A stretch of DNA of 25,480 nucleotides from DATKMS01 sp041497995 (lineage in GTDB: Bacteria; Desulfobacterota; Binatia; HRBIN30): assembly GCA_041497995.1 (NCBI GenBank), contig JBGQHM010000057.1:1-25480 (forward strand). Reading direction: 5' to 3'. This document shows, one piece after another, positions 8,591 to 15,658 of the stretch. Each line of letters begins with the position of its first letter. Position 1 is the first letter of the stretch. The translations under genes and the position numbers were made by a program. The notes under the pieces are model-generated. The model was not told the origin of the DNA and ran no database searches. It worked only from the letters and a program-made list of their open reading frames with translations.

Positions 8591-8599
8591 ACGATCTCA

Positions 8600-9172
8600 T
8601 CACGTCCAACTCGGAACATTCGGAACTACGTCCCTCATCGGCTCTTCCGGACGGCGTGCAGCTTCGCCTTCGCTCACACATGGCGAGCTGGTGTTCGCGG
8701 GCGCCATCGAGGCGGGCGGCACTCCACCCCTTCTTGAACCCCGGCTCGCCTTTCCACTTGCCGCTATCGGCCACTGGCCGCACCACGAGCGCGTGCACTT
8801 GCTGCCCTCGTGCTTGTGCCCCTCGTCGAAGATGCGCGGGTTCCCGTCGCGCAGGTCGATCTCGCGCGAGCCGGTGATCACGGTGAACGAGCGGTCGAGC
8901 GCGCGGTAGCGGCCCGCGACGGTGAAGGCGCAGTAATGGGCGTCCGAGCGATCGTCCAGGCGATAGCACCGCTCGGGGATCTACGAGATACCCGCCGCCG
9001 CCGCGATCCGGTCGAGGGCGTTCTTCGTCAGCGCCACCTCGTCCTTCTTCTGCGGGTCGGGACAGTACACCTCGTTGGCGGCGACGTCCGGGTTCACGAG
9101 GATGCAGCGGCAGCTCACCGCGCAGAACTCCGGCACATGGTCTGGCGACGGCACCGGCGAGAGCAGCAGCAC
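8600..9172 (-). pseudogene. Decayed gene with an in-frame amber codon; uncharacterised family
   Basis: From GTG 9172 a coding-like frame reads LLLSPVPSPDHVPEFCAVSC, then CRCILVNPDVAANEVYCPDP and ALTKNALDRIAAAAGIS, to a TAG at 8981-8983. After the TAG the same frame continues with equally protein-like sequence (ERCYRLDDRSDAHYCAFTVA, VITGSREIDLRDGNPRIFDE). Beyond about 8810 the best codon usage moves to another frame (VADSGKWKGEPGFKKGWSAA, GAREHQLAMCE). The natural start would be the ATG overlapping the preceding gene's TAA (TAATG at 9178-9182), but it is out of frame with the coding stretch, implying an indel in the first codons. The pattern recalls, from memory only, an uncharacterised family in phage replication/recombination regions. 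A tryptophan TGG mutated to TAG would explain the amber. Confidence 0.45.
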
Positions 9173-9179
9173 GTGGTCA

Positions 9180-9365
9180 TTAGATCGCGTCGAGGAACTC
9201 GCGCAGCGGCTCCGGCGCGGTGAACAGTTGTGGCTTCGGCAGGTTCGCGGGCAGGTGCACCGGCTGCGCGATGCGCGCCACGGGCCGGGCCTGCTGCTGC
9301 GGGCGTTGCTGGGGCGTTTGCTGTCGGGTCGCGGTCGCGGTGGGCCGCGCCGGTTGGGATGCCAT
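9180..9365 (-). CDS. Small Gln/Pro/Ala-rich protein
   Basis: 61 residues from ATG 9365, preceded by a strong AGGAAAGGAG ribosome-binding site about 9 bases upstream, the main reason to call it real. The first ~35 residues are low-complexity (Gln, Pro, Arg, Ala, Thr) and probably disordered. The C-terminus (LFTAPEPLREFLDAI) is predicted helical and looks like a short docking or binding segment. There is no signal peptide. Its TAA overlaps the ATG of the decayed gene downstream (TAATG), the arrangement of translationally coupled genes, so it probably worked together with that now-broken product. The function is unknown. Confidence 0.5.
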   Translation of the reverse strand: MASQPARPTATATRQQTPQQRPQQQARPVARIAQPVHLPANLPKPQLFTAPEPLREFLDAI

Positions 9366-9445
9366 TCGTCACGTACTCCTTTCCTGTGGAATGTGAGGAA
9401 CGCAGCACCCGCCCGCTTTCGAGTCGAGTGCTACGTTTCCACTGT

Positions 9446-10369
9446 TTACTGCGGGTCGAGCCCGGGCGGCGCCGACACACCCAACGGGATCGGGCGGCCC
9501 ATCACCGGCGCGGCCGGCGTCGGATCAACCGGCGGCGGCACGGTGCCGTCCCATCCTTGCGGTGGTGGTGGCGGCGGTTCACCGTTCATGTGCGGTGCTT
9601 GGAACGGACCCCCCACGTCCTGCGGTACGGCGGCCAGCATCGGTCCGCCGTCGTTCGAGCCGGTGGCGAACACGTTGGTCAGGTGGTACGGGCCAGGTTC
9701 GTAGATATGTTCGAGCGCGAACCGCAGTTCTACGGTCGCGGCACCGGGTTGCAGATCGGCCGACGTGTCGGCCCGCGCCACCGCGATCGTCGTAGTGGCG
9801 AGGATGCCGGAGATCTGGAACGTTCCGCCGTGCGGCGCCACGATCTTGAGCGGCACCACGAGCATCGGCCCATCGGGATGCACGCCGCCCACGTCGAGGA
9901 ACGCCACGTCGCCGGTGGCCACCTCGTACGTGATTATCGTGCCGCGGTGCACGCTGTTGCCCTGCGCGTCGAGCGCATCCGCCCACACGGTGACGGTGTG
10001 GCTGCCCGGTCGGTTATCGAGTTGCATGCCTTTGCGGCGCGGCCCGTCCGTGCCGCGATCCATCTGGCCGACCCGGTAGAAATCCTCGACTTCTACGGTC
10101 GGGTGCAGGTCCTTGCCACCGCGCGTGTGCATCCGCACGCCAACCGGCGGCACGGGTTCGCCTGCGTTATAGTTCGCCTTCGGCAGCGAAACGTCGAGCA
10201 CGCAGTCGCCCTCCGAGGTGGCAGCCGGCGGCGGCTGATCCATATCCGCCGCCACGGAGGCACCGGGCGGTGGCTGCATTACTTTGTCCAGCGGCAGGCC
10301 GAGCCGCACGGTCTGTGCCGTCGCGGACGCGGCGTACAGCATTACGACCATCATGAGTCCGTTCTTCAT
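9446..10369 (-). CDS. Secreted beta-rich protein with C-terminal Pro-rich tail
   Basis: 307 residues from ATG 10369, which has an AGGAGGAT ribosome-binding site 3-5 bases upstream. Residues 1-18 form a signal peptide (MKNGLMMVVMLYAASATA, then QTV), so the product is exported. The middle (about 55-255) alternates short hydrophobic strands and turns (SHTVTVWADALDAQGNSVHR, GTFQISGILATTTIAVA, VELRFALEHIYEPGPYHLTN), suggesting one or two Ig-like or DUF4785-like beta-sandwich domains. That is inference from pattern, not a family assignment. The last ~45 residues are Pro/Gly-rich with a run of six prolines. The gene starts 10 bp after the hydrolase stop, so the two are almost certainly cotranslated, and the product may bind or display the hydrolase or its substrate. 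Confidence 0.75.
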   Translation of the reverse strand: MKNGLMMVVMLYAASATAQTVRLGLPLDKVMQPPPGASVAADMDQPPPAATSEGDCVLDVSLPKANYNAGEPVPPVGVRMHTRGGKDLHPTVEVEDFYRVGQMDRGTDGPRRKGMQLDNRPGSHTVTVWADALDAQGNSVHRGTIITYEVATGDVAFLDVGGVHPDGPMLVVPLKIVAPHGGTFQISGILATTTIAVARADTSADLQPGAATVELRFALEHIYEPGPYHLTNVFATGSNDGGPMLAAVPQDVGGPFQAPHMNGEPPPPPPQGWDGTVPPPVDPTPAAPVMGRPIPLGVSAPPGLDPQ

Positions 10370-10379
10370 GGCATCCTCC

Positions 10380-12059
10380 TCAGCAGTGCCAGTTACATTG
10401 CGGCGGGCCACCGTGATCGGCACGGCTGCCGGCGGTTGGGTAGTAGTAGTCGTACAGCGGGTAGTTGAACTCCGCCTGCCAGTACGGGCAGAAGCCGCCG
10501 CAGGGGTCCAGCCGCTTGTATTGCGTGCGGTACTGACCGTTCCATACGGGTTGCTGGCTGATCGCGGGCCCGCACGTCTGCGCCACCCGCGCCTGCAGGT
10601 ACGCTGACACCGCGAACGCCTCGTCGGCACCGTCCGGGTTACCGCGCGTAAAGTTCGGCTTGCAGATCGCGTCCGGGCACGCCTGCGCCTGGATGCCGTG
10701 GTTCGTCGACGGCCACGGCCACCCGATGCAGTGGAAGTCGGAGAACGAGCCGAAGCAGTCGGCGCCACCCGGCCCCTGGAACGCCGGGCTGATACCCGGC
10801 GCCAAGTACGTCGGCTCCTGGTACGGGTACAGCGGCGTCCACCGCCCGCCACCGGCCGCGCCGAGGCGGTCATCGCTGTGGTTGTTGCCGCGCCAGCTAC
10901 TCTCGCGCGGGTACGCATTCGCGGCCCGGTCATGCTGGCCCTGGAAGGACCAGACGGTGCCGACGCCGGTCATCGACTGCAAGCTTACCAGCCCATCCGA
11001 GTACCCGCCCGCCCACGGCGACGCCGTGGCGTTCACGGCCAGGTACGCGGCGTATAGCTGATAGTCATAGTCATGCCCGCCGTCCTCGATGATCTGCGTG
11101 CCGCTGATCGGACTGACGAGCGAGATCCAGTTCGCCACGCGCAGCGGCGTGCCGTCCGCCGCGACGGTCGGCCAGTAGCGGCCGGGCGTACCGTACATGA
11201 ACCGCGTATTCCGGTCGCTCATCACGCCGGTCGTCAGCTCGTAGGTAGACACGTCGTAGGGTGCCAGCCATTCGAGAACGAAGCCGTACCACGAACCGCT
11301 GATCGACTTGGCGACGTTCGCTGCCTCGCTCCCCAGGTGCGGCGCGTGCAGCGCCATCACCGTCGACACCGCATTCATCACATAGATCACGTGGTCCCGG
11401 AGCCGGCCGCAGCCGGGATCGCGGGCGCCGTTCGCCATCTTGCACTGGCTGTTGTCGTACATCGGCACCCCTTGCGAGAAGCCCCAGCGGATGACGTTGG
11501 CGCCCATCGAGTGCGTGACAATGCCGACGTCGGTGCACCCGTTCTGTACGATGAAATTGTAGATCTGCTCGATCACGCCCTGGTGATACGGCGGCGTCGG
11601 GAACTGCCGCGGGCTGTACGGGCCGCTGCTCACGCACTGGTTCAGTGGGTCCGGGTTGTCCGAGTTCGCGTTCGTCGTGTTTACCCAGCCGTTCCACCAG
11701 TCCTTGGGCCACGGGCCGTTCATGCCGGGGTCGGTGCGGCCGGCCTGCGGTGTCCACAGGTAGGTGCAGCCCTGCCATCGCGTAATGCCACAGCCGCAGT
11801 ACTGCGTGTCGAACGCTACGCTGGTGCCGGCGGTGCCGTCCGCGTGGGTCGTCAGCACGGGCATCCCATCGCACGGCTGCGCGACGGCCTGGAACTGCCC
11901 GTTGAACCAGTAGTCCTCGGCCCAGCCGGGATCGGCGAGCTCCCGGCCGCCCTTGCCGTGCACCTTCACCATGCAGAACGTCTTGGCGTGCACGGCGCTC
12001 ACCATCACCAACGCCGACAAGATCGAGCTGACACTGACACCTATGCGCACCCATTTCAT
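10380..12059 (-). CDS. Secreted Cys-rich alpha/beta hydrolase (lipase-like)
   Basis: 559 residues from ATG 12059, with an AAGGAGG ribosome-binding site; the in-frame ATG six bases upstream is too close to that site. Residues 1-25 are a signal peptide (cleavage after SAVHA). Val33-His34-Gly35-Lys36-Gly37-Gly38 matches the oxyanion-hole loop of lipases (HG-x-GG). Thr182-His183-Ser184-Met185-Gly186 is the nucleophile elbow, a variant of GHSMG with Ser184 as nucleophile. Many cysteines (29, 63, 88, 90, 98, 142, 175 and several near the C-terminus, which ends CNWHC) imply disulfides after export. Family knowledge supports ester or lipid hydrolysis outside the cytoplasm; the real substrate is unknown. 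The size is about double that of a minimal bacterial lipase, with a Trp/Tyr/Pro-rich second half that may bind a polymer or surface. It is the main gene of the minus-strand cassette. Confidence 0.8.
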   Translation of the reverse strand: MKWVRIGVSVSSILSALVMVSAVHAKTFCMVKVHGKGGRELADPGWAEDYWFNGQFQAVAQPCDGMPVLTTHADGTAGTSVAFDTQYCGCGITRWQGCTYLWTPQAGRTDPGMNGPWPKDWWNGWVNTTNANSDNPDPLNQCVSSGPYSPRQFPTPPYHQGVIEQIYNFIVQNGCTDVGIVTHSMGANVIRWGFSQGVPMYDNSQCKMANGARDPGCGRLRDHVIYVMNAVSTVMALHAPHLGSEAANVAKSISGSWYGFVLEWLAPYDVSTYELTTGVMSDRNTRFMYGTPGRYWPTVAADGTPLRVANWISLVSPISGTQIIEDGGHDYDYQLYAAYLAVNATASPWAGGYSDGLVSLQSMTGVGTVWSFQGQHDRAANAYPRESSWRGNNHSDDRLGAAGGGRWTPLYPYQEPTYLAPGISPAFQGPGGADCFGSFSDFHCIGWPWPSTNHGIQAQACPDAICKPNFTRGNPDGADEAFAVSAYLQARVAQTCGPAISQQPVWNGQYRTQYKRLDPCGGFCPYWQAEFNYPLYDYYYPTAGSRADHGGPPQCNWHC

Positions 12060-12204
12060 GGGCATCCTCCTTCTGCGCACACCACGCAAGCGCGGCGCGC
12101 GCCAGCTTGCGGTTAAAGGCTCGGCAGTCCTTGCCCCAGTAGTCCTCGCTAGGCGCTGCCGCATACAGCGTGTCCGTCAGATCCTGGACCACCTGCCGAG
12201 TCAT
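12060..12204 (-). CDS. Possible small ORF overlapping the hydrolase start
   Basis: The ATG at 12204 lies 9 bp after the stop of the preceding small gene and opens a frame reading TRQVVQDLTDTLYAAAPSED, then YWGKDCRAFNRKLARAALAW and CAQKEDAH. This is protein-like for about 48 residues and occupies the whole gap up to the hydrolase. The frame then continues inside the hydrolase gene as an obvious GC-driven shadow, so the true C-terminus is unclear. It may be a 3'-truncated small gene. There is no strong ribosome-binding site. The end given is only where the plausible part stops. Confidence 0.25.
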
Positions 12205-12213
12205 CACCGGAGT

Positions 12214-12420
12214 TCAGTTCTTCGCGGACGACTTTTCGCCCTTGCTGCCCGCCTGCGCTCCGCAGCGCGCCGCCGCGATCGCCCCGACAACAAGGCCGCG
12301 AAGGCGATCCGCAGGCTGCACTCGGCATTCGCCTTTGGGGGCAGGAATTACTCCAGCGAAGGCGCGATAGCCGAGAAGCAAGGCAAGGATTACGACTCGC
12401 ACGATAGATTCTGACGTCAC
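12214..12420 (-). CDS. Small exported protein, first gene of the hydrolase cassette
   Basis: 68 residues from GTG 12420. A hydrophobic segment (IVRVVILALLLGYRAFA) directly after the start is a signal peptide or a single N-terminal membrane anchor. The mature part has two cysteines (GECRV and ARCGA), an Ala/Gly-rich stretch that could be a second weak hydrophobic helix, and a Lys/Ser-rich tail ending in KN. A weak AGAAAGAG sequence precedes the start. It is the first ORF after the promoter at 12471-12499, with a leader of roughly 45 bases. I do not recognise the family; a small periplasmic or membrane accessory protein is the most one can infer. Confidence 0.4.
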   Translation of the reverse strand: MTSESIVRVVILALLLGYRAFAGVIPAPKGECRVQPADRLRGLVVGAIAAARCGAQAGSKGEKSSAKN

Positions 12421-12470
12421 AACACTCTTTCTGGGCTGGCCCAGGATGCTGGCTACTTGATTACATGAAT

Positions 12471-12499
12471 TGTATACTATGAGTTATAACTCATGTCAA
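12471..12499 (-). promoter_or_regulatory. Sigma-70-type promoter for the hydrolase cassette
   Basis: Reading the minus strand, a perfect TTGACA (-35, 12494-12499) is followed after exactly 17 bases by TATACA (12471-12476) as -10; TACAAT two bases further on is an alternative. The region is markedly AT-rich within GC-rich DNA. Transcription would start near 12464 and read into the small exported protein and the hydrolase. Confidence 0.65.
12479..12494. promoter_or_regulatory. 16 bp perfect palindromic operator inside the promoter spacer
   Basis: ATGAGTTATAACTCAT is a perfect inverted repeat filling the spacer between -35 and -10 and overlapping the last base of the -35 box. A third similar half-site (ATGAATTG, 12465-12472) lies one and a half helical turns away over the -10 and start. 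Such placement is typical of a repressor operator that blocks RNA polymerase. No regulator gene is adjacent, so the binding protein is unknown. Confidence 0.6.
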
Positions 12500-12696
12500 C
12501 AACATCTATTGAGGGTGTGTGTACGCACAGGCAGCTCGTCTCGAGGCGGCTGGCGTCGGTCTCAGCACCCGTGGTATCCGTGGCAGTCTTCCTTTCTTTG
12601 GAAGCGCTGCGCGGTGGCGCGTTGCTGAGGCTGAGGTTTAGACGGTCAGGCGGCGCACGAGGGACGGGGACGACCGATGTAACAGATTCGTTGTTT

Positions 12697-12773
12697 CCTC
12701 CTTACCAAGGAGGGGACAAGGGGAGGTCGAACCCCGCGTGAAGCAGCCTTCCCTGGCCCTTCCTAGTGAGGAG
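12697..12773. repeat. Paired stem-loop repeats downstream of the deacylase gene
   Basis: CCTCCTT-ACC-AAGGAGG (12697-12713) is a perfect 7 bp stem with a 3-base loop. A second, diverged copy in opposite orientation ends at 12773 (CTTCCTAGTGAGGAGG). The two units (12698-12729 and 12744-12773) are imperfect reverse complements of each other. They lie just after the deacylase stop, so they may help end transcription. The sequence resembles dispersed intergenic repeats of AAGGAGGGG type (from memory). Confidence 0.5.
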
Positions 12774-12821
12774 GGGATCCGGGTCCCGGCATGGAGGCCC
12801 GCGCCACCAGAGAGTATCCCC

Positions 12822-14558
12822 TCACATCGGGTGCGCCGAGCCGCTGTAGCGTTCGTTGCGCAACACGATGCCGGGCAGCGCACCGGTGTGTTGGCCGTCG
12901 CGCATCAGGATCTTTCCGTTCACCACGGTCGCCGCGTAGCCGCGCGCGCCCTGGTGCAGGTGCGGGGCGCCCGTGGGGAGATCGTGGTGCACCTCGGGAA
13001 GACGTAGGTCCACCCGGTCGAAGTCGATGACGTTCAAGTCGGCGTAGGCGCTCGGGCGGACGACGCCGCGGCCGCGGATGCCCCAGAGGTGAGCGAGGTC
13101 TGACGTCAGCTTCTTCACCGCCTGCGGCAAAGACAGCAGCTTCCGCTGACGCACCCAATACGCGAGCGTGAACGTCGGGAAGCCGGAGTCGGAGGTTTGG
13201 CTGGTATGCGCGCCCGAGTCGCCGAGGCCGATCGTCGTCAGCGGGTTGGCCAGCATGGCACCCGCGGCCTCGAGGTCGTGGTTGAACAAGGGCACGATGA
13301 AGAAGTTGCGTAGGTCGTGCTCGACGATCAAATCGAGCATCACTTGGAGCGGATGCTTGCCGAGCTGCTTCCCGATCCCGACGATGCTGCGGTCCGGCGT
13401 GGTCACGTAGGTACGCACGCCGATGTCTTCGAGCGGGAACACGTTCTCGATGCGCGCCATCCCTCCGAGGATGTCACCGCTGGTCTCGCCGATGCTGGCA
13501 CTCAGTCGGGCTCGCACGGCCGGATCGCGCAGCAGCACGCGCTGCTCCTCGATCGGCTTGCCGATGAGGTTGGCCGCCGCCGGGAACATCGACAGCGGCG
13601 AGAGCGACGTTCCGAAGCCGAGCAGGATGCCGACGCTGCGCACCGCCACCTGCGGCACGATGCGCGCACCGCCTTGGTTGGCAACGGTGGCGCGCTCAAT
13701 CACCTCGCGCCAGACGTCGGGGTACTTGAGGTTCTGGATCAACGACAGGCTGATCGGCCGCCCGCACTCGCGCGCGACGGGGACCATCCAGTCGAACTCC
13801 TTCTCAAAGCCGTGCGCGTCCTCGCCCGCACCGCCGTACGGAATGAGCTCGAAGACGCCGGTGCCCGACTGGCCCAGGGCGCTCGCCAGAGCGTTGAGCT
13901 CGCGCCGGTCGGCGAACGTACCCGGCACGGGGTCCCACGCCGGCGTGCGGTGCACGGTCGTGCGTCCGGTGTCGAAGCCGAGCGCACCAGCTTGCATCGA
14001 GGCGCGTACGTGTTGCTGCATGAGTGCAAGCTCGTCGTCGGTGGCGGGCGTGTCGGTGGCGCCGCGTTCGCCCATCACATAGACGCGCAGCGGCGCGTGA
14101 CTGAGGTGAGCGCCGACGTTCAATCCGAGCGGCTGCCGCGCGAGCGCTTCCAGGTACTCCGGAAAGGTCTCCCAGTCCCAGCGCAACCCTGCCTTCAACG
14201 CCGCCCGCGGAATGTCCTCGACCCCTTCCATCAGGAACATCAGGTAGTCGCGATCCTGTGGACGGCACGGCGCGAAGCCGACGCCGCAGTTGCCGACGAT
14301 CACCGACGTGACGCCGTGGAGATTCGACGGCGAGCCCAGCGGGTCCCAGGTGATCTGCGCATCGAGATGCGTGTGCACGTCGATGAAGCCGGGCGTAACG
14401 ATCTTCCCCTTGGCCTCGATCACGTCGCCGGCAGGGCCGTCGTGCTTGCCGACTGCGGCGATGCGGTCGCCGTCGACGACGACATCAGCCTCGAACGGCG
14501 GCGCGCCGGTGCCATCAATGACTGTCCCGCCGCGGATGACCAGATCAGGTGTGTGCAT
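12822..14558 (-). CDS. N-acyl-D-amino-acid deacylase-type amidohydrolase
   Basis: 578 residues, the normal size for this branch of the amidohydrolase superfamily. The N-terminal beta-sandwich segment (LVIRGGTVIDGTGAP) leads to the metal-binding strand His62-Thr-His64-Leu-Asp66. A Cys at 91 (NCGVGFAPC begins at 90) corresponds to the unusual cysteine metal ligand of D-aminoacylases. The late GLGDSGAH segment carries the catalytic Asp. The C-terminus returns to the beta-sandwich (GRGVVRPSAYADLNVIDFD, VVNGKILMRDG). Members remove acyl groups from N-acyl-D-amino acids or related amides in the cytosol; the exact substrate cannot be read here. It is transcribed divergently from the flavin oxidoreductase gene at 14663 across a 104 bp gap. 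No clear ribosome-binding site precedes ATG 14558. Confidence 0.88.
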   Translation of the reverse strand: MHTPDLVIRGGTVIDGTGAPPFEADVVVDGDRIAAVGKHDGPAGDVIEAKGKIVTPGFIDVHTHLDAQITWDPLGSPSNLHGVTSVIVGNCGVGFAPCRPQDRDYLMFLMEGVEDIPRAALKAGLRWDWETFPEYLEALARQPLGLNVGAHLSHAPLRVYVMGERGATDTPATDDELALMQQHVRASMQAGALGFDTGRTTVHRTPAWDPVPGTFADRRELNALASALGQSGTGVFELIPYGGAGEDAHGFEKEFDWMVPVARECGRPISLSLIQNLKYPDVWREVIERATVANQGGARIVPQVAVRSVGILLGFGTSLSPLSMFPAAANLIGKPIEEQRVLLRDPAVRARLSASIGETSGDILGGMARIENVFPLEDIGVRTYVTTPDRSIVGIGKQLGKHPLQVMLDLIVEHDLRNFFIVPLFNHDLEAAGAMLANPLTTIGLGDSGAHTSQTSDSGFPTFTLAYWVRQRKLLSLPQAVKKLTSDLAHLWGIRGRGVVRPSAYADLNVIDFDRVDLRLPEVHHDLPTGAPHLHQGARGYAATVVNGKILMRDGQHTGALPGIVLRNERYSGSAHPM

Positions 14559-14662
14559 AGTCGCACACAGTCCAAAGTCCCCGCAGGAAAGTCAACCACG
14601 GCTGCGTCGACGGGCCAGCGCCGGTGTGGTACGAACCCGCGGCACGCACACGCGAGGTAGTC

Positions 14663-15631
14663 ATGGACATCTCCTGCGCATTCCCGCCCGGTCCGGGCGT
14701 CGCGGACCACGTCGCTCTTGCCGAGCGGCTCGGGTACCGCCGTGCGTGGCTCTACGATTCGCCGGCCTTGTACCCCGACGTGTGGGTGGCGTTGGGGCAG
14801 GCAGCGATGCGGACGCAACGCATCGGGCTCGGACCGGGCGTGTTGGTTCCCAGCTTTCGGCACGTGCTCGCACAGGCGTCGGCCATTGCGACGTTGGAGC
14901 AACTGGCGCCGGGACGGACGGTTGTCGCGATAGGAACGGGCTTCACCGGCCGCATGGCGCTGGGGCAGCGGCCATTGCGCTGGTCGTTCGTCGAGACCTA
15001 CATCCGCCAACTACGCGCCCTGCTTCGTGGCGAGACGGTTGAGGTCGACGGCGCGGCGGTGCAGATGCTCCACCCGCCGGGATTCGCGCCGCCCCGTCCA
15101 ATCGTCGTACCCATTGTCGTCGCGGCGAATGGGCCGAAGGGGCTTGCCGTCGCGCGCGAGCTCGGCGACGGCGTGATGTGCGTTGCCCGCCCGCAACCCG
15201 GATTCACTTGGTGCGCGCTGTTGGCGTTCGGAACAGTTCTGGATGACGGCGAGGACGCGGCATCGCCGCGCGCTCTCGCGGCAGCCGGGCCGGCGCTCGC
15301 CGTCGTCTACCACGGCATCTACGAAACCGGTGGCGGGGCGGTCGATGGATTCCCGGGCGGAGCACAGTGGCGTGCGGCGATCGAAGCCGTGCCGCAGGCG
15401 CGTCGCCACCTCGCCCTGCACGATCTCCACTTGGTCGGCGTCACCGAACGTGACCGACCACTGCTCAACGGCGAGATGCTCAAAGCCATGACGTGGACCG
15501 GCACCGCATCTGAGCTGCGGGCGCGGTTGGAGGACGTTGCGACCGACGGCGCCACAGAAATCCTGTACGCGCCAATGGGTCCCGACGTTTCTCGAGAGCT
15601 CGCGGCGTTTGCCCGGATGGCCGGGTTGTAA
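14663..15631 (+). CDS. LLM-class (luciferase-like) flavin-dependent oxidoreductase
   Basis: 322 residues from ATG 14663, chosen because GAGGT lies just upstream; a further 13 codons to 14624 are open but lack such a site. Early features are typical of the luciferase-like TIM-barrel fold used with FMN or F420: HVALAERLGYRRAWLYDSP at about 15-33, the LGPGVLVPSFRH strand, and AIATLEQLAPGRTVVAIGTG, where the Gly-rich turn contacts the flavin phosphate. A later PIVVAANGPKGLAVARELGD motif is the usual second cofactor strand. F420 versus FMN use is unresolved. The gene ends 27 bp from the convergent helical protein gene. Confidence 0.88.
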   Translation: MDISCAFPPGPGVADHVALAERLGYRRAWLYDSPALYPDVWVALGQAAMRTQRIGLGPGVLVPSFRHVLAQASAIATLEQLAPGRTVVAIGTGFTGRMALGQRPLRWSFVETYIRQLRALLRGETVEVDGAAVQMLHPPGFAPPRPIVVPIVVAANGPKGLAVARELGDGVMCVARPQPGFTWCALLAFGTVLDDGEDAASPRALAAAGPALAVVYHGIYETGGGAVDGFPGGAQWRAAIEAVPQARRHLALHDLHLVGVTERDRPLLNGEMLKAMTWTGTASELRARLEDVATDGATEILYAPMGPDVSRELAAFARMAGL

Positions 15632-15658
15632 GCCCCCCGGCCGCGGCACTGCGAAGGC

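Larger units (their letters stand above)
8346..9177. other. Gap between intact genes, filled with decayed coding sequence
   Basis: No intact gene spans this stretch. It holds the fragments described separately: a C-terminal remnant near 8444-8590 and a decayed, amber-interrupted gene at about 8600-9172. Plus-strand open frames here are explained by GC bias opposite those remnants. Confidence 0.5.
12421..12821. other. Intergenic region: promoter/operator plus stem-loop repeats, no gene
   Basis: Apart from the promoter and palindrome at 12465-12499 and the stem-loop repeats at 12697-12773, I see no supported gene. The plus-strand frame from ATG 12493 lacks a ribosome-binding site and has a non-protein-like Arg/Val/Ser composition. 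Confidence 0.5.

Noticed and set aside
8590..8720. Possible group II intron domain V remnant (a GAGCCG...GTTCC-like stretch on the minus strand)
   Set aside because: The paired AGC triad/bulge arrangement and closing stem could not be formed, and no intron reverse transcriptase is present.
9446..10369. Lipase-specific foldase (Lif) as the identity of the gene after the hydrolase
   Set aside because: Lif proteins are membrane-anchored and almost all helical; this protein has a cleavable signal peptide, a beta-rich body and a Pro-rich tail.
9446..10933. A 495-residue reading of the beta-rich protein starting inside the hydrolase gene
   Set aside because: The first ~190 residues are Arg/Thr-rich antisense-frame shadow of the hydrolase; the ATG at 10369 has a strong ribosome-binding site and a signal peptide.
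12493..12741. 82-residue plus-strand ORF starting beside the palindrome
   Set aside because: No ribosome-binding site, non-protein-like composition, and it runs through the stem-loop repeats.
13317..14660. 447-residue plus-strand open frame
   Set aside because: Antisense shadow of the deacylase gene, Arg/His/Val-rich without any motif.
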